Assembly: GCF_013170705.1 (NCBI RefSeq)
Contig: NZ_CP033334.1
Location: forward strand, 5,495,501 to 5,559,500
Direction of reading: 5' to 3'
Source: Mesorhizobium loti
Lineage (GTDB): Bacteria > Pseudomonadota > Alphaproteobacteria > Rhizobiales > Rhizobiaceae
DNA: 64,000 nt
Program-made: the position numbers and the translations under genes
In this document: piece after piece, positions 43,567 to 52,150 of the stretch
How positions within the stretch are numbered: position 1 is the stretch's first letter
How the letters are laid out: each line of letters opens with the position of its first letter
Notes under the pieces: generated by a model
The model's input: the letters and a program-made list of their open reading frames with translations, nothing else
Told to the model about the DNA's origin: nothing
Databases searched by the model: none

Positions 43567-45690
43567 ATGACCAAGACTCCCCGATTTCCGATCGTCAGCC
43601 CGCCAACGCCCGAGAAGCGGCCGGTTTCCGATACCCATCATGGCATCACGCGAACCGATGAGTACGCATGGCTGCGGGCCGACAACTGGCAGGAGATGTT
43701 CAGGGATTCTTCCCTGCTCGATGCGGCCATCCGCGCCGAACTCGAAGCCGAAAACGCCTATCAGTCGAAGCTGATGGCCGACACATCGGATCTGCAGAAG
43801 CAGCTTTTCAAGGAAATGAAAGGCCGTATCAAGGAGGACGATTCATCGGTTCCCATGAAGGACGGGCCCTATGCCTATGGTTCTTCGTTCAAGCTCGGCG
43901 GCGAGCAGCCGCGCTATTTCCGCATGTCGCGCGACGGCGGGCCTGAGCAGATCCTGCTCGACGGCGACATGGAGGCGAAAGGCAAAGCCTATTTCCGGCT
44001 TGGCGGTGTCGACCATTCGGCCGATCACGGCAAGCTGTTGTGGGCCTTCGACGACAAGGGTTCCGAGTTCTACACGCTGCGCGTGCGCGACCTTGCCGAC
44101 GGCAAGGAACTGGCCGACCAGATTCCCGCCACCGGCGGTTCGGGCGTGTGGAGCGCGGGCAATGACGGGTTCTTCTACACGCGCCTCGACCCCAACCACC
44201 GGCCGTCAAAGGTGCTCTTCCACGCACTGGGACAAGACCCTGAAAACGACCGCCTGATCTATGAGGAAACCGATCCCGGCTTCTTCATGAATGTCGACGG
44301 CACCCGCAACAACCAATGGATCATGATCGGCATCAACGATCACGAGACCTCGGAATATCGCCTGCTGAGCGCCAGCGATCCGTTTGCCGAGCCGAGGCTG
44401 GTTTGCGGGCGCGAAACCGGGCTTCAGTATGAGTTGGAGGAAGGCGGCGACGTCTTCTTCGTCCTGACCAATGCGGACGGCGCGAAGGACTTCAAGATCA
44501 TGACGGCGCCGGCAAGCGATCCAGTTCGCGCCAACTGGCGGGAGCTGGTTCCGCATGAGCCGGGCCGGCTGATCCTGTCGGTGATCGGCTTCAAGGACCA
44601 TATGGTCCGGCTCGAGCGCAAGGAGGGCCTGCCGCGCATCGTCGTGCGGGATCGCGCCAGTGGCGAGGAGCACCTGATTTCATTCGACGAGGAGGCCTTC
44701 TCGCTCGGCCTGTCGGGTTCCTATGAATACGATACCGACATCATGCGCTTTTCCTATTCGTCGATGACGACGCCGTCGCAGGTCTTCGACTACAACATGC
44801 GCACCCGCGAGCGGGTGCTGCTCAAGACCCAGGAAGTGCCGTCGGGCCACGATCCGGACCATTATGTCACAAGGCGACTGATGGCCCCCGCCGCCGATGG
44901 CGAGTTGGTGCCGATCTCGCTTCTGCACCACCGCGACACGCGACTGGACGGATCGGCACCTTGCCTGCTCTACGGCTACGGCTCCTATGGCATTACCGTG
45001 CCGGCCGCCTTCAACACCAACTGGTTCTCGCTGGTCGACCGTGGGCTCGTCTTTGCCATCGCCCATGTGCGCGGGGGCAAGGACAAGGGTTACGGCTGGT
45101 ACGATGACGGCAAGCGTGAGCACAAGATGAATACCTTCACCGACTTCATCGCCTGCGCGCGCCACCTCGTTGCCGAACGCTATACCGCGCATGACCGCAT
45201 GGTCGCGCAAGGCGGCTCGGCCGGCGGCATGCTGATGGGCGCCGTCGCCAACATGGCGCCGGACTGCTTTGGCGGCATCGTCGCCGAGGTTCCGTTCGTA
45301 GACGTACTCACCACCATGCTCGACGCGACCCTGCCGCTGACGCCGCCGGAATGGCCGGAATGGGGCAACCCGATCGCGTCCGCCGACGACTACCGGACGA
45401 TCGCCGCCTATTCGCCCTACGACAATGTCGCGGCACTCGACTATCCGCCGATCCTGGCGCTTGCCGGCCTCACCGACCCGCGCGTCACCTATTGGGAGCC
45501 GGCCAAATGGGTGGCGCGGCTGCGCGACCGCAAGAGCGGCGAAAATCCGGTGCTGTTCAAGATCAACATGGATTCCGGCCATGCCGGTGCGTCCGGCCGG
45601 TTCTCACGCCTGGAAGAGATCGCCTATACTTATGCCTTCGCGCTGAAGGTAACGGGCAAGGCGCAGCTTGCCGGGGCGACACTCAAATGA
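43567..45690 (+). CDS. ptrB: Oligopeptidase B (S9A prolyl oligopeptidase family)
   Basis: A 707-residue cytoplasmic serine peptidase that cuts small peptides, typically after basic residues. A seven-bladed propeller (about 75-415) precedes the alpha/beta hydrolase domain with Ser551 (GGSAGGML), Asp637 (LTDPRVTYWEP) and His672 (SGHAG). The sequences YGSYGI and RGGKDKGYGWYDDGK are the oligopeptidase B type. Its stop overlaps the LysE-type exporter start as ATGA, so a peptidase and an amino-acid exporter are made together. Confidence 0.92.
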   Translation: MTKTPRFPIVSPPTPEKRPVSDTHHGITRTDEYAWLRADNWQEMFRDSSLLDAAIRAELEAENAYQSKLMADTSDLQKQLFKEMKGRIKEDDSSVPMKDGPYAYGSSFKLGGEQPRYFRMSRDGGPEQILLDGDMEAKGKAYFRLGGVDHSADHGKLLWAFDDKGSEFYTLRVRDLADGKELADQIPATGGSGVWSAGNDGFFYTRLDPNHRPSKVLFHALGQDPENDRLIYEETDPGFFMNVDGTRNNQWIMIGINDHETSEYRLLSASDPFAEPRLVCGRETGLQYELEEGGDVFFVLTNADGAKDFKIMTAPASDPVRANWRELVPHEPGRLILSVIGFKDHMVRLERKEGLPRIVVRDRASGEEHLISFDEEAFSLGLSGSYEYDTDIMRFSYSSMTTPSQVFDYNMRTRERVLLKTQEVPSGHDPDHYVTRRLMAPAADGELVPISLLHHRDTRLDGSAPCLLYGYGSYGITVPAAFNTNWFSLVDRGLVFAIAHVRGGKDKGYGWYDDGKREHKMNTFTDFIACARHLVAERYTAHDRMVAQGGSAGGMLMGAVANMAPDCFGGIVAEVPFVDVLTTMLDATLPLTPPEWPEWGNPIASADDYRTIAAYSPYDNVAALDYPPILALAGLTDPRVTYWEPAKWVARLRDRKSGENPVLFKINMDSGHAGASGRFSRLEEIAYTYAFALKVTGKAQLAGATLK

Positions 45691-46313
45691 TCGATCTGTC
45701 CACGTTGATTGCCTATGTCGCCGTCGTGCTCGGCTTTGTCTTCATCCCGGGTCCGGCCACGCTGTTGACGATCGCCCGGGCAACGAGTTCGGGGACAAAG
45801 GTCGGGATCGCGACCGGCGCCGGGATCGCGGCCGGCGACATATTTCACACTGTCATGGCAATGGTCGGGATCTCTGCGATCATCGCCACGTCGGCGACGC
45901 TGTTCAGCATCGTAAAGTATATCGGCGCGGCCTACCTTGTTTACCTCGGTATTCGCGCCATCATCGAGAAAACGCCGGCCCACCCCTCTGCCGGCGCGCT
46001 CGCCATCTCCGCCGGCAAGGCGTTTCGGCAGGCTGTCCTGACCGAAGTGCTCAACCCCAAGACCGCGCTGTTTTTCCTGGCATTCCTGCCTCAGTTCGTG
46101 CGACCCGAAAACGGAACGGTGATGCTTCAATTGGCCGTATTGGGAATTGTCTTCGTCGTGCTCGGTCTTTTCAGCACGGTCGTCTTTGCCGTGAGCGCCG
46201 GTCGCCTCGGCAGTTTCCTGCGCCGAAATCCGACCGTGCTGAAATGGCAGGGCAAGATTGTCGGCGGCATCTACTGCGCCCTGGGCGTACGTCTGGCGTT
46301 GCAGCAACGCTGA
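45687..46313 (+). CDS. LysE/RhtB-family amino acid exporter
   Basis: A 208-residue inner-membrane protein with about six helices and the family motif FIPGPATLLTIARATSSG (about 18-35), followed by GAAYLVYLGIRAI and a central LNPKTALFFLAFLPQF. Members export amino acids or homoserine lactones. Coupled to oligopeptidase B by an ATGA overlap; export of amino acids set free by peptide breakdown is a fair guess. Confidence 0.9.
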   Translation: MIDLSTLIAYVAVVLGFVFIPGPATLLTIARATSSGTKVGIATGAGIAAGDIFHTVMAMVGISAIIATSATLFSIVKYIGAAYLVYLGIRAIIEKTPAHPSAGALAISAGKAFRQAVLTEVLNPKTALFFLAFLPQFVRPENGTVMLQLAVLGIVFVVLGLFSTVVFAVSAGRLGSFLRRNPTVLKWQGKIVGGIYCALGVRLALQQR

Positions 46314-46466
46314 GGGCTCGGACAGCACGTTCACTTTTGGGTTCGGCGATCATGACTTTTTGAATTCCGCTTTGCTTATTTGCGCTCGCAATTGTGCCAG
46401 CCCCGCGCTAACCAGTGCGCGGCTTTTCGCAAGCCGTGCTTGCCATGTTTGCTACTGGGGTATGCC

Positions 46467-46856
46467 ATGCTGCTCGTCGACGTCTATCTCGACAAATCGC
46501 CGATCCAGGGCATTGGCGTCTTTGCCAAGCACCACATCCCCAAGGGCACGCTGATCTGGAAGCTCGACCCCCGCTTCGATCGGATCATCGATGTCGAGAC
46601 CTATGAGGGCGAAACCGGGCCGGTGAAGAACTATCTCGACCGCTATTCCTACCCGGACCGGCGCGATCCGGCCTATATCGTCTTCGAAGCCGACGACGCC
46701 CGCTACATGAACCATGACGACGAGCCGAATTGCGATGTCTCCTCGCCCGAGGAAACATACGCCTTGCGCGACATCGCACCCGGCGAGGAACTGACCTGCA
46801 ACTACAATCTTTTCTTCGAGACGGGCTTCGATTTCCTCGGCGACCGGCACCTCTAG
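46467..46856 (+). CDS. SET-domain protein (putative lysine methyltransferase)
   Basis: A 129-residue protein that is almost only a SET domain: SPIQGIGVFAKHHIPKGTLIW near the N-terminus (two parts), the pseudoknot motif YMNHDDEPNCD (about 76-86) and the C-terminal GEELTCNYNLF (about 106-116). These give the S-adenosylmethionine and lysine sites of the fold. No post-SET cysteines are seen. The substrate in bacteria is not known. The start has TGGGGT upstream; the frame is open 29 codons further back. Confidence 0.82.
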   Translation: MLLVDVYLDKSPIQGIGVFAKHHIPKGTLIWKLDPRFDRIIDVETYEGETGPVKNYLDRYSYPDRRDPAYIVFEADDARYMNHDDEPNCDVSSPEETYALRDIAPGEELTCNYNLFFETGFDFLGDRHL

Positions 46857-46883
46857 CCCGAAACGGGGACATGACTCCTAAAA

Positions 46884-46946
46884 GCCGGGCCTGGAGACTT
46901 CGATTGCCCGGCCCGACAGGATGGTGGTGGCGAAGTTTTCGCCACC
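46884..46946. terminator. Two hairpins between convergent SET and cytochrome genes
   Basis: GCCGGGC/GCCCGGC (7 pairs) is followed by GGTGGCGAA/TTCGCCACC (9 pairs, 3-base loop). They lie in the 172-base gap between convergent stop codons, where transcription from both sides should end. Confidence 0.5.
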
Positions 46947-47028
46947 GTCCGATCCCATCGTCGACGACGCCCAGGATTCAATCTGGCGCTGTTCGACGCG
47001 CTGGCGAAAATGATCTGAGCCTGGACAC

Positions 47029-47979
47029 TCAATTCGCAGCCGGCTTGCGCGCCGGATAACCATTGGGATGCGGCGGTACTGCCTTGAGATAGGCGGCGAT
47101 CGCCGCGCGATCCCCGGCAGTCAGCTCGGCTATGTTGCGTTGCACGTCGACCATGGCGCCGCCGACGGAATCGAAGTTGGGCGTGAAGCCCGTCTCAAGA
47201 TAGTTGGCTATGTCGGCTTCCGACCAGTTGGCGATGCCGCCCTTGCCCGATGTGATGTTGGGTACGACGCCTGAGCCCTCTGCGGCCACGGCACCCGCCA
47301 GCCACTCGCCTTTCCTGGTCCCGCCCGCGAGATCACGCGGCGTGTGGCATTCGCCGCAATGGCCAGGTCCTTCGACCAGATAGCGCCCGGCCATGACCGG
47401 ATCAGGCGTACCATTGGCGAACGCAATGACAGGCTGATCGCTGAGATAGAGCCGTTTCCACAGGCCGATGCCACGGCGGATGTTGAATGGGAAAGCCAGC
47501 GTATTGGCCGGCGCCTTGCCGGCGACCGCGGGCAGCGTCTTCAGAAAGGCATAGAGATCGGCAATGTCAGACGGCTTCATGCGGGCGTAGGACGCGTAGG
47601 GAAAGGCCGGATAGAAATGCTCGCCAGACGGCGACACGCCCTTGAGCATGGCGTTGGCGAGATCCTCGACCGACCATGCGCCGATGCCGTCCTTGGGATC
47701 TTGCGAAATGTTGGGCGGAACGAAGGTGCCGAACGGCGTCTTGAGTTCGAGGCCGCCCACCAGTTGAAGCCGCGCATCGCCCTGCGAGCCGGGCTTTGCG
47801 TGGCAGGATGTGCAGCCGCCGGCATAGAAAATGCGCTTGCCCCGGCTAGCATCGCCCGGTTCGAGTTGCGCCAGGGCGGTCTTATCCAGCCTGACCGGCG
47901 CCGACAAAAGCCAACCAGCGGCCGCGCCGACACCGCCCAGAACAAGGGCCGCGCCGGCGAGCTTCTTCAGCCATGCCAT
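47029..47979 (-). CDS. Membrane-anchored dihaem cytochrome c
   Basis: A 316-residue cytochrome with an N-terminal anchor helix (about 3-26) and two c-type haem sites, CTSCH (about 56-60) and CGECH (about 200-204), each in its own cytochrome c domain. Layout and size resemble the cytochrome subunits of alcohol or gluconate dehydrogenases and similar electron carriers, but no dehydrogenase gene is adjacent. It starts nine bases after the cytochrome c' gene. Haem attachment depends on the Ccm system. Confidence 0.88.
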   Translation of the reverse strand: MAWLKKLAGAALVLGGVGAAAGWLLSAPVRLDKTALAQLEPGDASRGKRIFYAGGCTSCHAKPGSQGDARLQLVGGLELKTPFGTFVPPNISQDPKDGIGAWSVEDLANAMLKGVSPSGEHFYPAFPYASYARMKPSDIADLYAFLKTLPAVAGKAPANTLAFPFNIRRGIGLWKRLYLSDQPVIAFANGTPDPVMAGRYLVEGPGHCGECHTPRDLAGGTRKGEWLAGAVAAEGSGVVPNITSGKGGIANWSEADIANYLETGFTPNFDSVGGAMVDVQRNIAELTAGDRAAIAAYLKAVPPHPNGYPARKPAAN

Positions 47980-47988
47980 ATCAGGCAA

Positions 47989-48426
47989 TCAGCCCTTCTT
48001 GATCCTGTAGCCCTGATGGCAGGCGCCGCAATCCGAGCCGAGGGTGCCGACTTGGGCCTTCAGCGCGTCGGCATCGGCGGGAGCCGCGGCGACCGCGGCC
48101 TTGACGTCGGCGAGATATTTGTCCTCGGCGGCCTTGAAGCCGGCCGTGTCCTCCCAGATCTTCGGCCCCGCCGTGGTGTCGCCGGTATCGCTGCCTTTCG
48201 GGAACAAGGCATCGACGTCGAACTTCTCGGCATTCGCCTGCAGCGCCTGCAACTGCGTCAGCACGGCAGCGGCGTCAAAGGGCTCCTCGCCCTTGGCCAC
48301 TTTCGACAGGCCGCCGACGATCTTTCCGCGCTCCTTCATCAGAGCCTGCCGGTCGAGGATCGGATCGGCAAAGGCCGCCGAACCGGCGAAGGCGAGCGTT
48401 GAGATGGCGATGACAAGCTTTCTCAT
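47989..48426 (-). CDS. Cytochrome c' / c556
   Basis: A 145-residue periplasmic four-helix cytochrome: signal peptide (cleavage near AAFAD), haem site CGACH (about 133-137) close to the C-terminus, and IVGGLSKVAKGEEPFD near 37-52. Class II cytochromes c with this layout bind NO or carry electrons. It heads a two-gene operon with the dihaem cytochrome. Confidence 0.88.
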   Translation of the reverse strand: MRKLVIAISTLAFAGSAAFADPILDRQALMKERGKIVGGLSKVAKGEEPFDAAAVLTQLQALQANAEKFDVDALFPKGSDTGDTTAGPKIWEDTAGFKAAEDKYLADVKAAVAAAPADADALKAQVGTLGSDCGACHQGYRIKKG

Positions 48427-48553
48427 TCATTTGGCTCCATGATGAAGGCATTTCAGGACTCGACGTTAACGGATGACGCGGACGGATTATTCCCTTCCTC
48501 CGACCGATTTTGCCGAACGGTGAGTGACTGGGGAGATCTCGGCTCTCCAAAAA

Positions 48554-48581
48554 GAAAAGCCCCGGAATGCCGGGGCTTTTC
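48554..48581 (-). terminator. Intrinsic terminator of sodB
   Basis: A perfect 12-pair stem (GAAAAGCCCCGG with CCGGGGCTTTTC) with a four-base loop, followed on the minus strand by TTTTTGG. It lies ten bases after the superoxide dismutase stop and may also act on the opposite strand. Confidence 0.88.
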
Positions 48582-48591
48582 TGCAGGTCGA

Positions 48592-49188
48592 TCAAGCTTT
48601 TTCGTACAATTCCAGCACGTGATCCCAGTTGATCAGGCTGTCGACGAACGCCTCGAGATATTTCGGCCGCGCGTTGCGATAGTCGATGTAGTAGGAATGC
48701 TCCCAGACATCGACGCCGAGGATCGGCGAGGCGCCATGAACGAGCGGGTTCTCGCCGTTCGGCGTCTTCGAGATCGCCAGCTTGCCGTCCTTGACCGAAA
48801 CCCAGGCCCAGCCCGAACCGAACTGTGTCGTGCCTGCCGCGATGAAGTCGGCCTTGAACTTGTCGTAGCCGCCGAGATCGCTGTCGAAAGCCTTCTGCAG
48901 CGCGCCAGGCAGCTTGTTGCCGCCGCCGCCCTTCTTCATCCACTTCCAGAAATGGATGTGGTTGTAATGCTGCGCGGCATTATTGAAGAGGCCGGCATTC
49001 TTGCCGAACGACTGCTTGACCACCTCTTCGACCGACAGGTCGCCAAGGCCCGCCTCGGCGGCCAGCTTGTTGCCGTTGTCGACATAGGCCTTGTGGTGCT
49101 TGTCGTGGTGATACTCCAGCGTCTCTTTCGACATGTAAGGCTGCAAGGCCTCATAGTCATAGGGCAGAGCGGGCAATTCAAAAGCCAT
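48592..49188 (-). CDS. sodB: Superoxide dismutase, Fe type
   Basis: A 198-residue Fe/Mn-family enzyme converting superoxide to oxygen and hydrogen peroxide in the cytoplasm. Metal ligands are His27, His77, Asp160 and His164 (DVWEHSYY). The active-site glutamine is Gln73 (NNAAQHYNH), four residues before His77, the position used in iron enzymes rather than the manganese one, though rhizobial enzymes may accept either metal. No signal peptide. A palindrome lies in its promoter. Confidence 0.94.
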   Translation of the reverse strand: MAFELPALPYDYEALQPYMSKETLEYHHDKHHKAYVDNGNKLAAEAGLGDLSVEEVVKQSFGKNAGLFNNAAQHYNHIHFWKWMKKGGGGNKLPGALQKAFDSDLGGYDKFKADFIAAGTTQFGSGWAWVSVKDGKLAISKTPNGENPLVHGASPILGVDVWEHSYYIDYRNARPKYLEAFVDSLINWDHVLELYEKA

Positions 49189-49210
49189 GGGTAGTACTCC
49201 CTCGTGGAAA

Positions 49211-49232
49211 AATCCGGTGTCGATACCGGATT
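49211..49232. promoter_or_regulatory. Inverted repeat in the sodB leader
   Basis: AATCCGGT and ACCGGATT pair perfectly around six bases, 22-44 bases before the sodB start. It could be an operator for a dimeric regulator or a leader hairpin. It does not resemble the Fur or RirA motifs I know. Confidence 0.4.
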
Positions 49233-49301
49233 AAGATAGGTCTGGATTGAGCTGGAACAACTCCGGAAGTGAAGCGCCGGTTCCCTTTCTAAGCGGGTTC
49301 C

Positions 49302-49324
49302 GGAAAACTGTCACACGGTTTTCC
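49302..49324 (-). terminator. Weak hairpin after the aminotransferase gene
   Basis: GGAAAAC pairs with GTTTTCC around nine bases, about 40 bases past the stop. No separate T-run. Confidence 0.35.
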
Positions 49325-49365
49325 TGCGGTGAGGCGTGCAGCGACAAAACGGCCAGACTGGCGCG

Positions 49366-50244
49366 TCAGCCTGCCGATTTCGAATGCGCCCATTCCCAAT
49401 AGAGTTCACGCGCCTTCTTGGCCACCGGTCCGGGTTGCAGGTTGCGATCCTCGATGCGCGTGATCGGCACCACCTTGGAGTGGTTGCCGGTCGAAAAGAT
49501 TTCGTCCGCTTCGAGGAAATCGCGCACCGACAAGGTCTTTTCGGTGGCTTTGAAGCCATACTCACCGAGCAGATTTATCGTGCGCGAACGCGTGATTCCG
49601 GACAGGAAGGTTCCGTTCGGCGCCGGCGTGAAGACATGTCCGTCCTTGACCAGGAAAATGTTCGAGGTCCCGGTCTCTGCGACGTTGCCCAGCATGTCCA
49701 GAACCAGCGCATTGTCGAAGCCGCGCATCTTGGCCTCGAGAATGGCGCGGCCATTGTTGGGATAAAGGCATCCGGCCTTGGCATTGGTCGGCATGGTTTC
49801 GATCGTCGGGCGCCGGAACGGCGACACCGTGACCGAAAAGCCGGACGGCGAGATCATCGGCGATTCATACAGGCAGAGGCAGAAACGGGTCGATGCGGGA
49901 TCGGCCGGCACGCCCATGTAGCCGCCATGCTCGGCCCAGTACATCGGCCTGATATAGACCGCCGTCTTGCCGTCGAACTGCTTCAGCCCATCCCAGGTCA
50001 GCCCGACGATCTGTTCGGGCGTCATGTTCGGCTTGAGGCCAAGCGCGATCGCCGAGGCGTTCACCCGCCTGGCATGGAGGTCGAGGTCGGGCGCCACGCC
50101 TTCGAACCAGCGCGCGCCGTCGAACACGCTGGTGCCGAGCCACATCGCATGGCTGCGCGGCCCCAATATGGCGACATTGCCCTCGTACCAGTCCCCGTCG
50201 ACGAAAGTCCATGTCGCGGATTGCGCCGCTGCCGCCAGTGTCAT
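49366..50244 (-). CDS. ilvE: Branched-chain amino acid aminotransferase
   Basis: A 292-residue class IV PLP-dependent aminotransferase that interconverts Leu/Ile/Val and their keto acids. The PLP lysine is Lys156 in NAKAGCLYPN; GTSVFDGARWFEG near the N-terminus, ETGTSNIFLV (about 194-203) and FLSGITRSRTI (about 217-227) are class IV signatures. The ATG at MTLAAAAQS is chosen; a TTG six codons upstream is possible. It stands alone. D-amino acid aminotransferase is a less likely alternative because of the overall sequence. Confidence 0.88.
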   Translation of the reverse strand: MTLAAAAQSATWTFVDGDWYEGNVAILGPRSHAMWLGTSVFDGARWFEGVAPDLDLHARRVNASAIALGLKPNMTPEQIVGLTWDGLKQFDGKTAVYIRPMYWAEHGGYMGVPADPASTRFCLCLYESPMISPSGFSVTVSPFRRPTIETMPTNAKAGCLYPNNGRAILEAKMRGFDNALVLDMLGNVAETGTSNIFLVKDGHVFTPAPNGTFLSGITRSRTINLLGEYGFKATEKTLSVRDFLEADEIFSTGNHSKVVPITRIEDRNLQPGPVAKKARELYWEWAHSKSAG

Positions 50245-50400
50245 TGCGTTGTCCCGTTCCAATCAATGTTGTGTGACGACATTGGATGATGCTTTGGCCG
50301 CCGCCGTCAACGGGCATCGGGGGAGTTTTGTTGAGGCCAGCGGCGGGCGCGGTGCAATCAAGGCTTGCACCGAGCCCCTCCTCCCCTCAAAACTGTCGCC

Positions 50401-51060
50401 ATGCAATACGCCGCCTATGTTTTCGATGCCTACGGTACACTGTTCGACGTGCATGCCGCCGTGCGCCGCCATGCCGACCGGATCGGGCCGGACGGCCAGT
50501 TGCTGTCGGAGATCTGGCGCGCCAAGCAGCTCGAATATTCCTGGGTGCGCACGTTGATGGGCGCCTATGCCGATTTCTGGCAGCTGACCGAGCAGGCGCT
50601 CGACTTCGCCCTGCGCAAGGTCCCGTCGGCCGATTCAAGCCTGAAGGCCAGGTTGCTCGAAGCCTACTGGCGGCTGGATTGCTATCCTGAGGTGCCGGCC
50701 GTGTTGAAGGCGCTCAAGGCCTCGGGAGCCAGGCTGGCGATCCTCTCCAACGGCTCGCCCGAAATGCTGGAAGCGGCCGTCAAGTCCGCCGCGCTCGATC
50801 AGGTTCTGGACGACATCTATTCCGTCGACGCGGTGCGCCGCTTCAAGACCGATCCGGCGGTCTACGACATGGTCGCCACCGGCTGGCGCCTCTATCCCGG
50901 CGCGGTGTCCTTCCAGTCCTCCAATCGCTGGGACATTGCGGGTGCCACCAAATTCGGCTTCCGCACGGTGTGGATCAACCGTTCGAACCAGCCCGAGGAA
51001 TATCGGGACTTCCCGCCAACCCTAATCCTGCCGACCCTCGAAGCCTTGGTCACCGCCTAG
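50401..51060 (+). CDS. (S)-2-haloacid dehalogenase, HAD type II
   Basis: A 219-residue HAD-superfamily hydrolase of the L-2-haloacid dehalogenase group. Nucleophile Asp9 lies in VFDAYGTLFD; WRAKQLEYSW (about 39-48) gives the halide/carboxylate Arg; SNGSPEML (about 118-125), RFKTDPAVY (about 153-161) with the catalytic Lys, and SSNRWDIAGATKFGF complete the set. It removes halogen from 2-haloalkanoic acids with inversion. No Shine-Dalgarno is obvious. Natural substrate in a soil bacterium is open. Confidence 0.88.
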   Translation: MQYAAYVFDAYGTLFDVHAAVRRHADRIGPDGQLLSEIWRAKQLEYSWVRTLMGAYADFWQLTEQALDFALRKVPSADSSLKARLLEAYWRLDCYPEVPAVLKALKASGARLAILSNGSPEMLEAAVKSAALDQVLDDIYSVDAVRRFKTDPAVYDMVATGWRLYPGAVSFQSSNRWDIAGATKFGFRTVWINRSNQPEEYRDFPPTLILPTLEALVTA

Positions 51061-51235
51061 GCTGTCCATCTGTTGCCCTGGCGCCACAGTTGCCGCACGG
51101 TCACAGCTTCGCCTTTGTTTGTCCACGTTCGGGCCAGAATCGGAACCGCCTATCGCGCCAAGTGTTGTCAGGCACCTGCAACGGCGATCGGCGTATTGAC
51201 GCTTTGTTGCGATTTGAGTCCTAAAGAAGGCAGTC

Positions 51236-52066
51236 ATGTCCATAACCGAAATCGAATCCTATCGCCTGAGCCGTCGCGGCTTCCTCAACGCCGCAGCATT
51301 GGGCGCCGCATCGATCGCGGTTTCCGCATGCGCCACCACCGGCCCAGGGCCGGTCGAGCCACCGCCGCCGACCTATGTCGAGCCGCCGCTTGCCGATTAT
51401 GCGTCAATGTACGCGGCCGTCAGCGATGGCGGCTTCGACCTGCCGGCCATCCCCGTCGACAGGATCGATCCCCAGTTCCTGCGTCAGGTCGTTCCGGACC
51501 CGACCGGGCAGAAACCAGGAACCATCGTCGTCGATACGACAGGCCATTTCCTCTATCTGGTTCGTCCGGGCGGTCAGGCGATCCGCTATGGCGTCGGCCT
51601 TGGCCGCGCCGGATTCGAATGGTCGGGCGACGCTGTCGTCCAATGGAAGCAGAAATGGCCGAAATGGACGCCGCCGGATGAGATGATCGCCCGGCAGCCG
51701 GAACTGAAGCAGTACAGCGCTGACAATGGCGGCATGCCCGGCGGGCTGAAGAACCCGCTAGGTGCCCGTGCGCTCTATCTCTTCCAGGGCAATGTGGACA
51801 CACTTTACCGCCTGCACGGCTCGCCGGAATGGCGCTCGATCGGCAAATCGGTGTCATCGGGGTGCGTGCGCCTGATGAACCAGGACATCATCGACCTCTA
51901 CGACCGGGTGCCGTCGAAAAGCCCGGTCATCGTGACCAGCGATGCCAGCCAGCCGATGGCGGCCGCGGCGACCGCGAACCACAAGGCGATCCCGATCGAT
52001 GCCGGGGTGCCGGACGGATCTGTCCTGCTCGGCCCCGTCAAAGCGGTCACGAACGCGATCTTCTGA
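51236..52066 (+). CDS. L,D-transpeptidase (YkuD), Tat/lipoprotein exported
   Basis: A 276-residue peptidoglycan cross-linking enzyme of the YkuD family, which makes meso-DAP to meso-DAP links or attaches proteins to the wall. The N-terminus has a twin-arginine motif (LSRRGFLNAA) followed by a lipobox-like SAC, suggesting a Tat-exported lipoprotein. Catalytic residues are His194 (LHGSPEWRS) and Cys210 (SSGCVRL). GAAGG precedes the ATG. Rhizobia rely strongly on L,D-transpeptidases and have many paralogues; the exact role of this one is unknown. Confidence 0.92.
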   Translation: MSITEIESYRLSRRGFLNAAALGAASIAVSACATTGPGPVEPPPPTYVEPPLADYASMYAAVSDGGFDLPAIPVDRIDPQFLRQVVPDPTGQKPGTIVVDTTGHFLYLVRPGGQAIRYGVGLGRAGFEWSGDAVVQWKQKWPKWTPPDEMIARQPELKQYSADNGGMPGGLKNPLGARALYLFQGNVDTLYRLHGSPEWRSIGKSVSSGCVRLMNQDIIDLYDRVPSKSPVIVTSDASQPMAAAATANHKAIPIDAGVPDGSVLLGPVKAVTNAIF

Positions 52067-52150
52067 TCCGGCTTCGCCCAGGGAATATGCTCGGCGCCAC
52101 GTGTCCAAGCGGATGCGCGGCGCTATAAAGCATAGACTTTGCCGCAGGGC

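Noticed and set aside
47029..48426. Cytochromes as part of a cytochrome c oxidase or alcohol dehydrogenase operon
   Set aside because: No oxidase or quinoprotein subunit lies on either side; neighbours are a SET protein and superoxide dismutase.
50380..50400. CCTCCTCCCC stretch before the dehalogenase gene as an anti-Shine-Dalgarno small RNA loop
   Set aside because: No flanking stem pairs convincingly and the stretch is short; likely chance in a C-rich leader.
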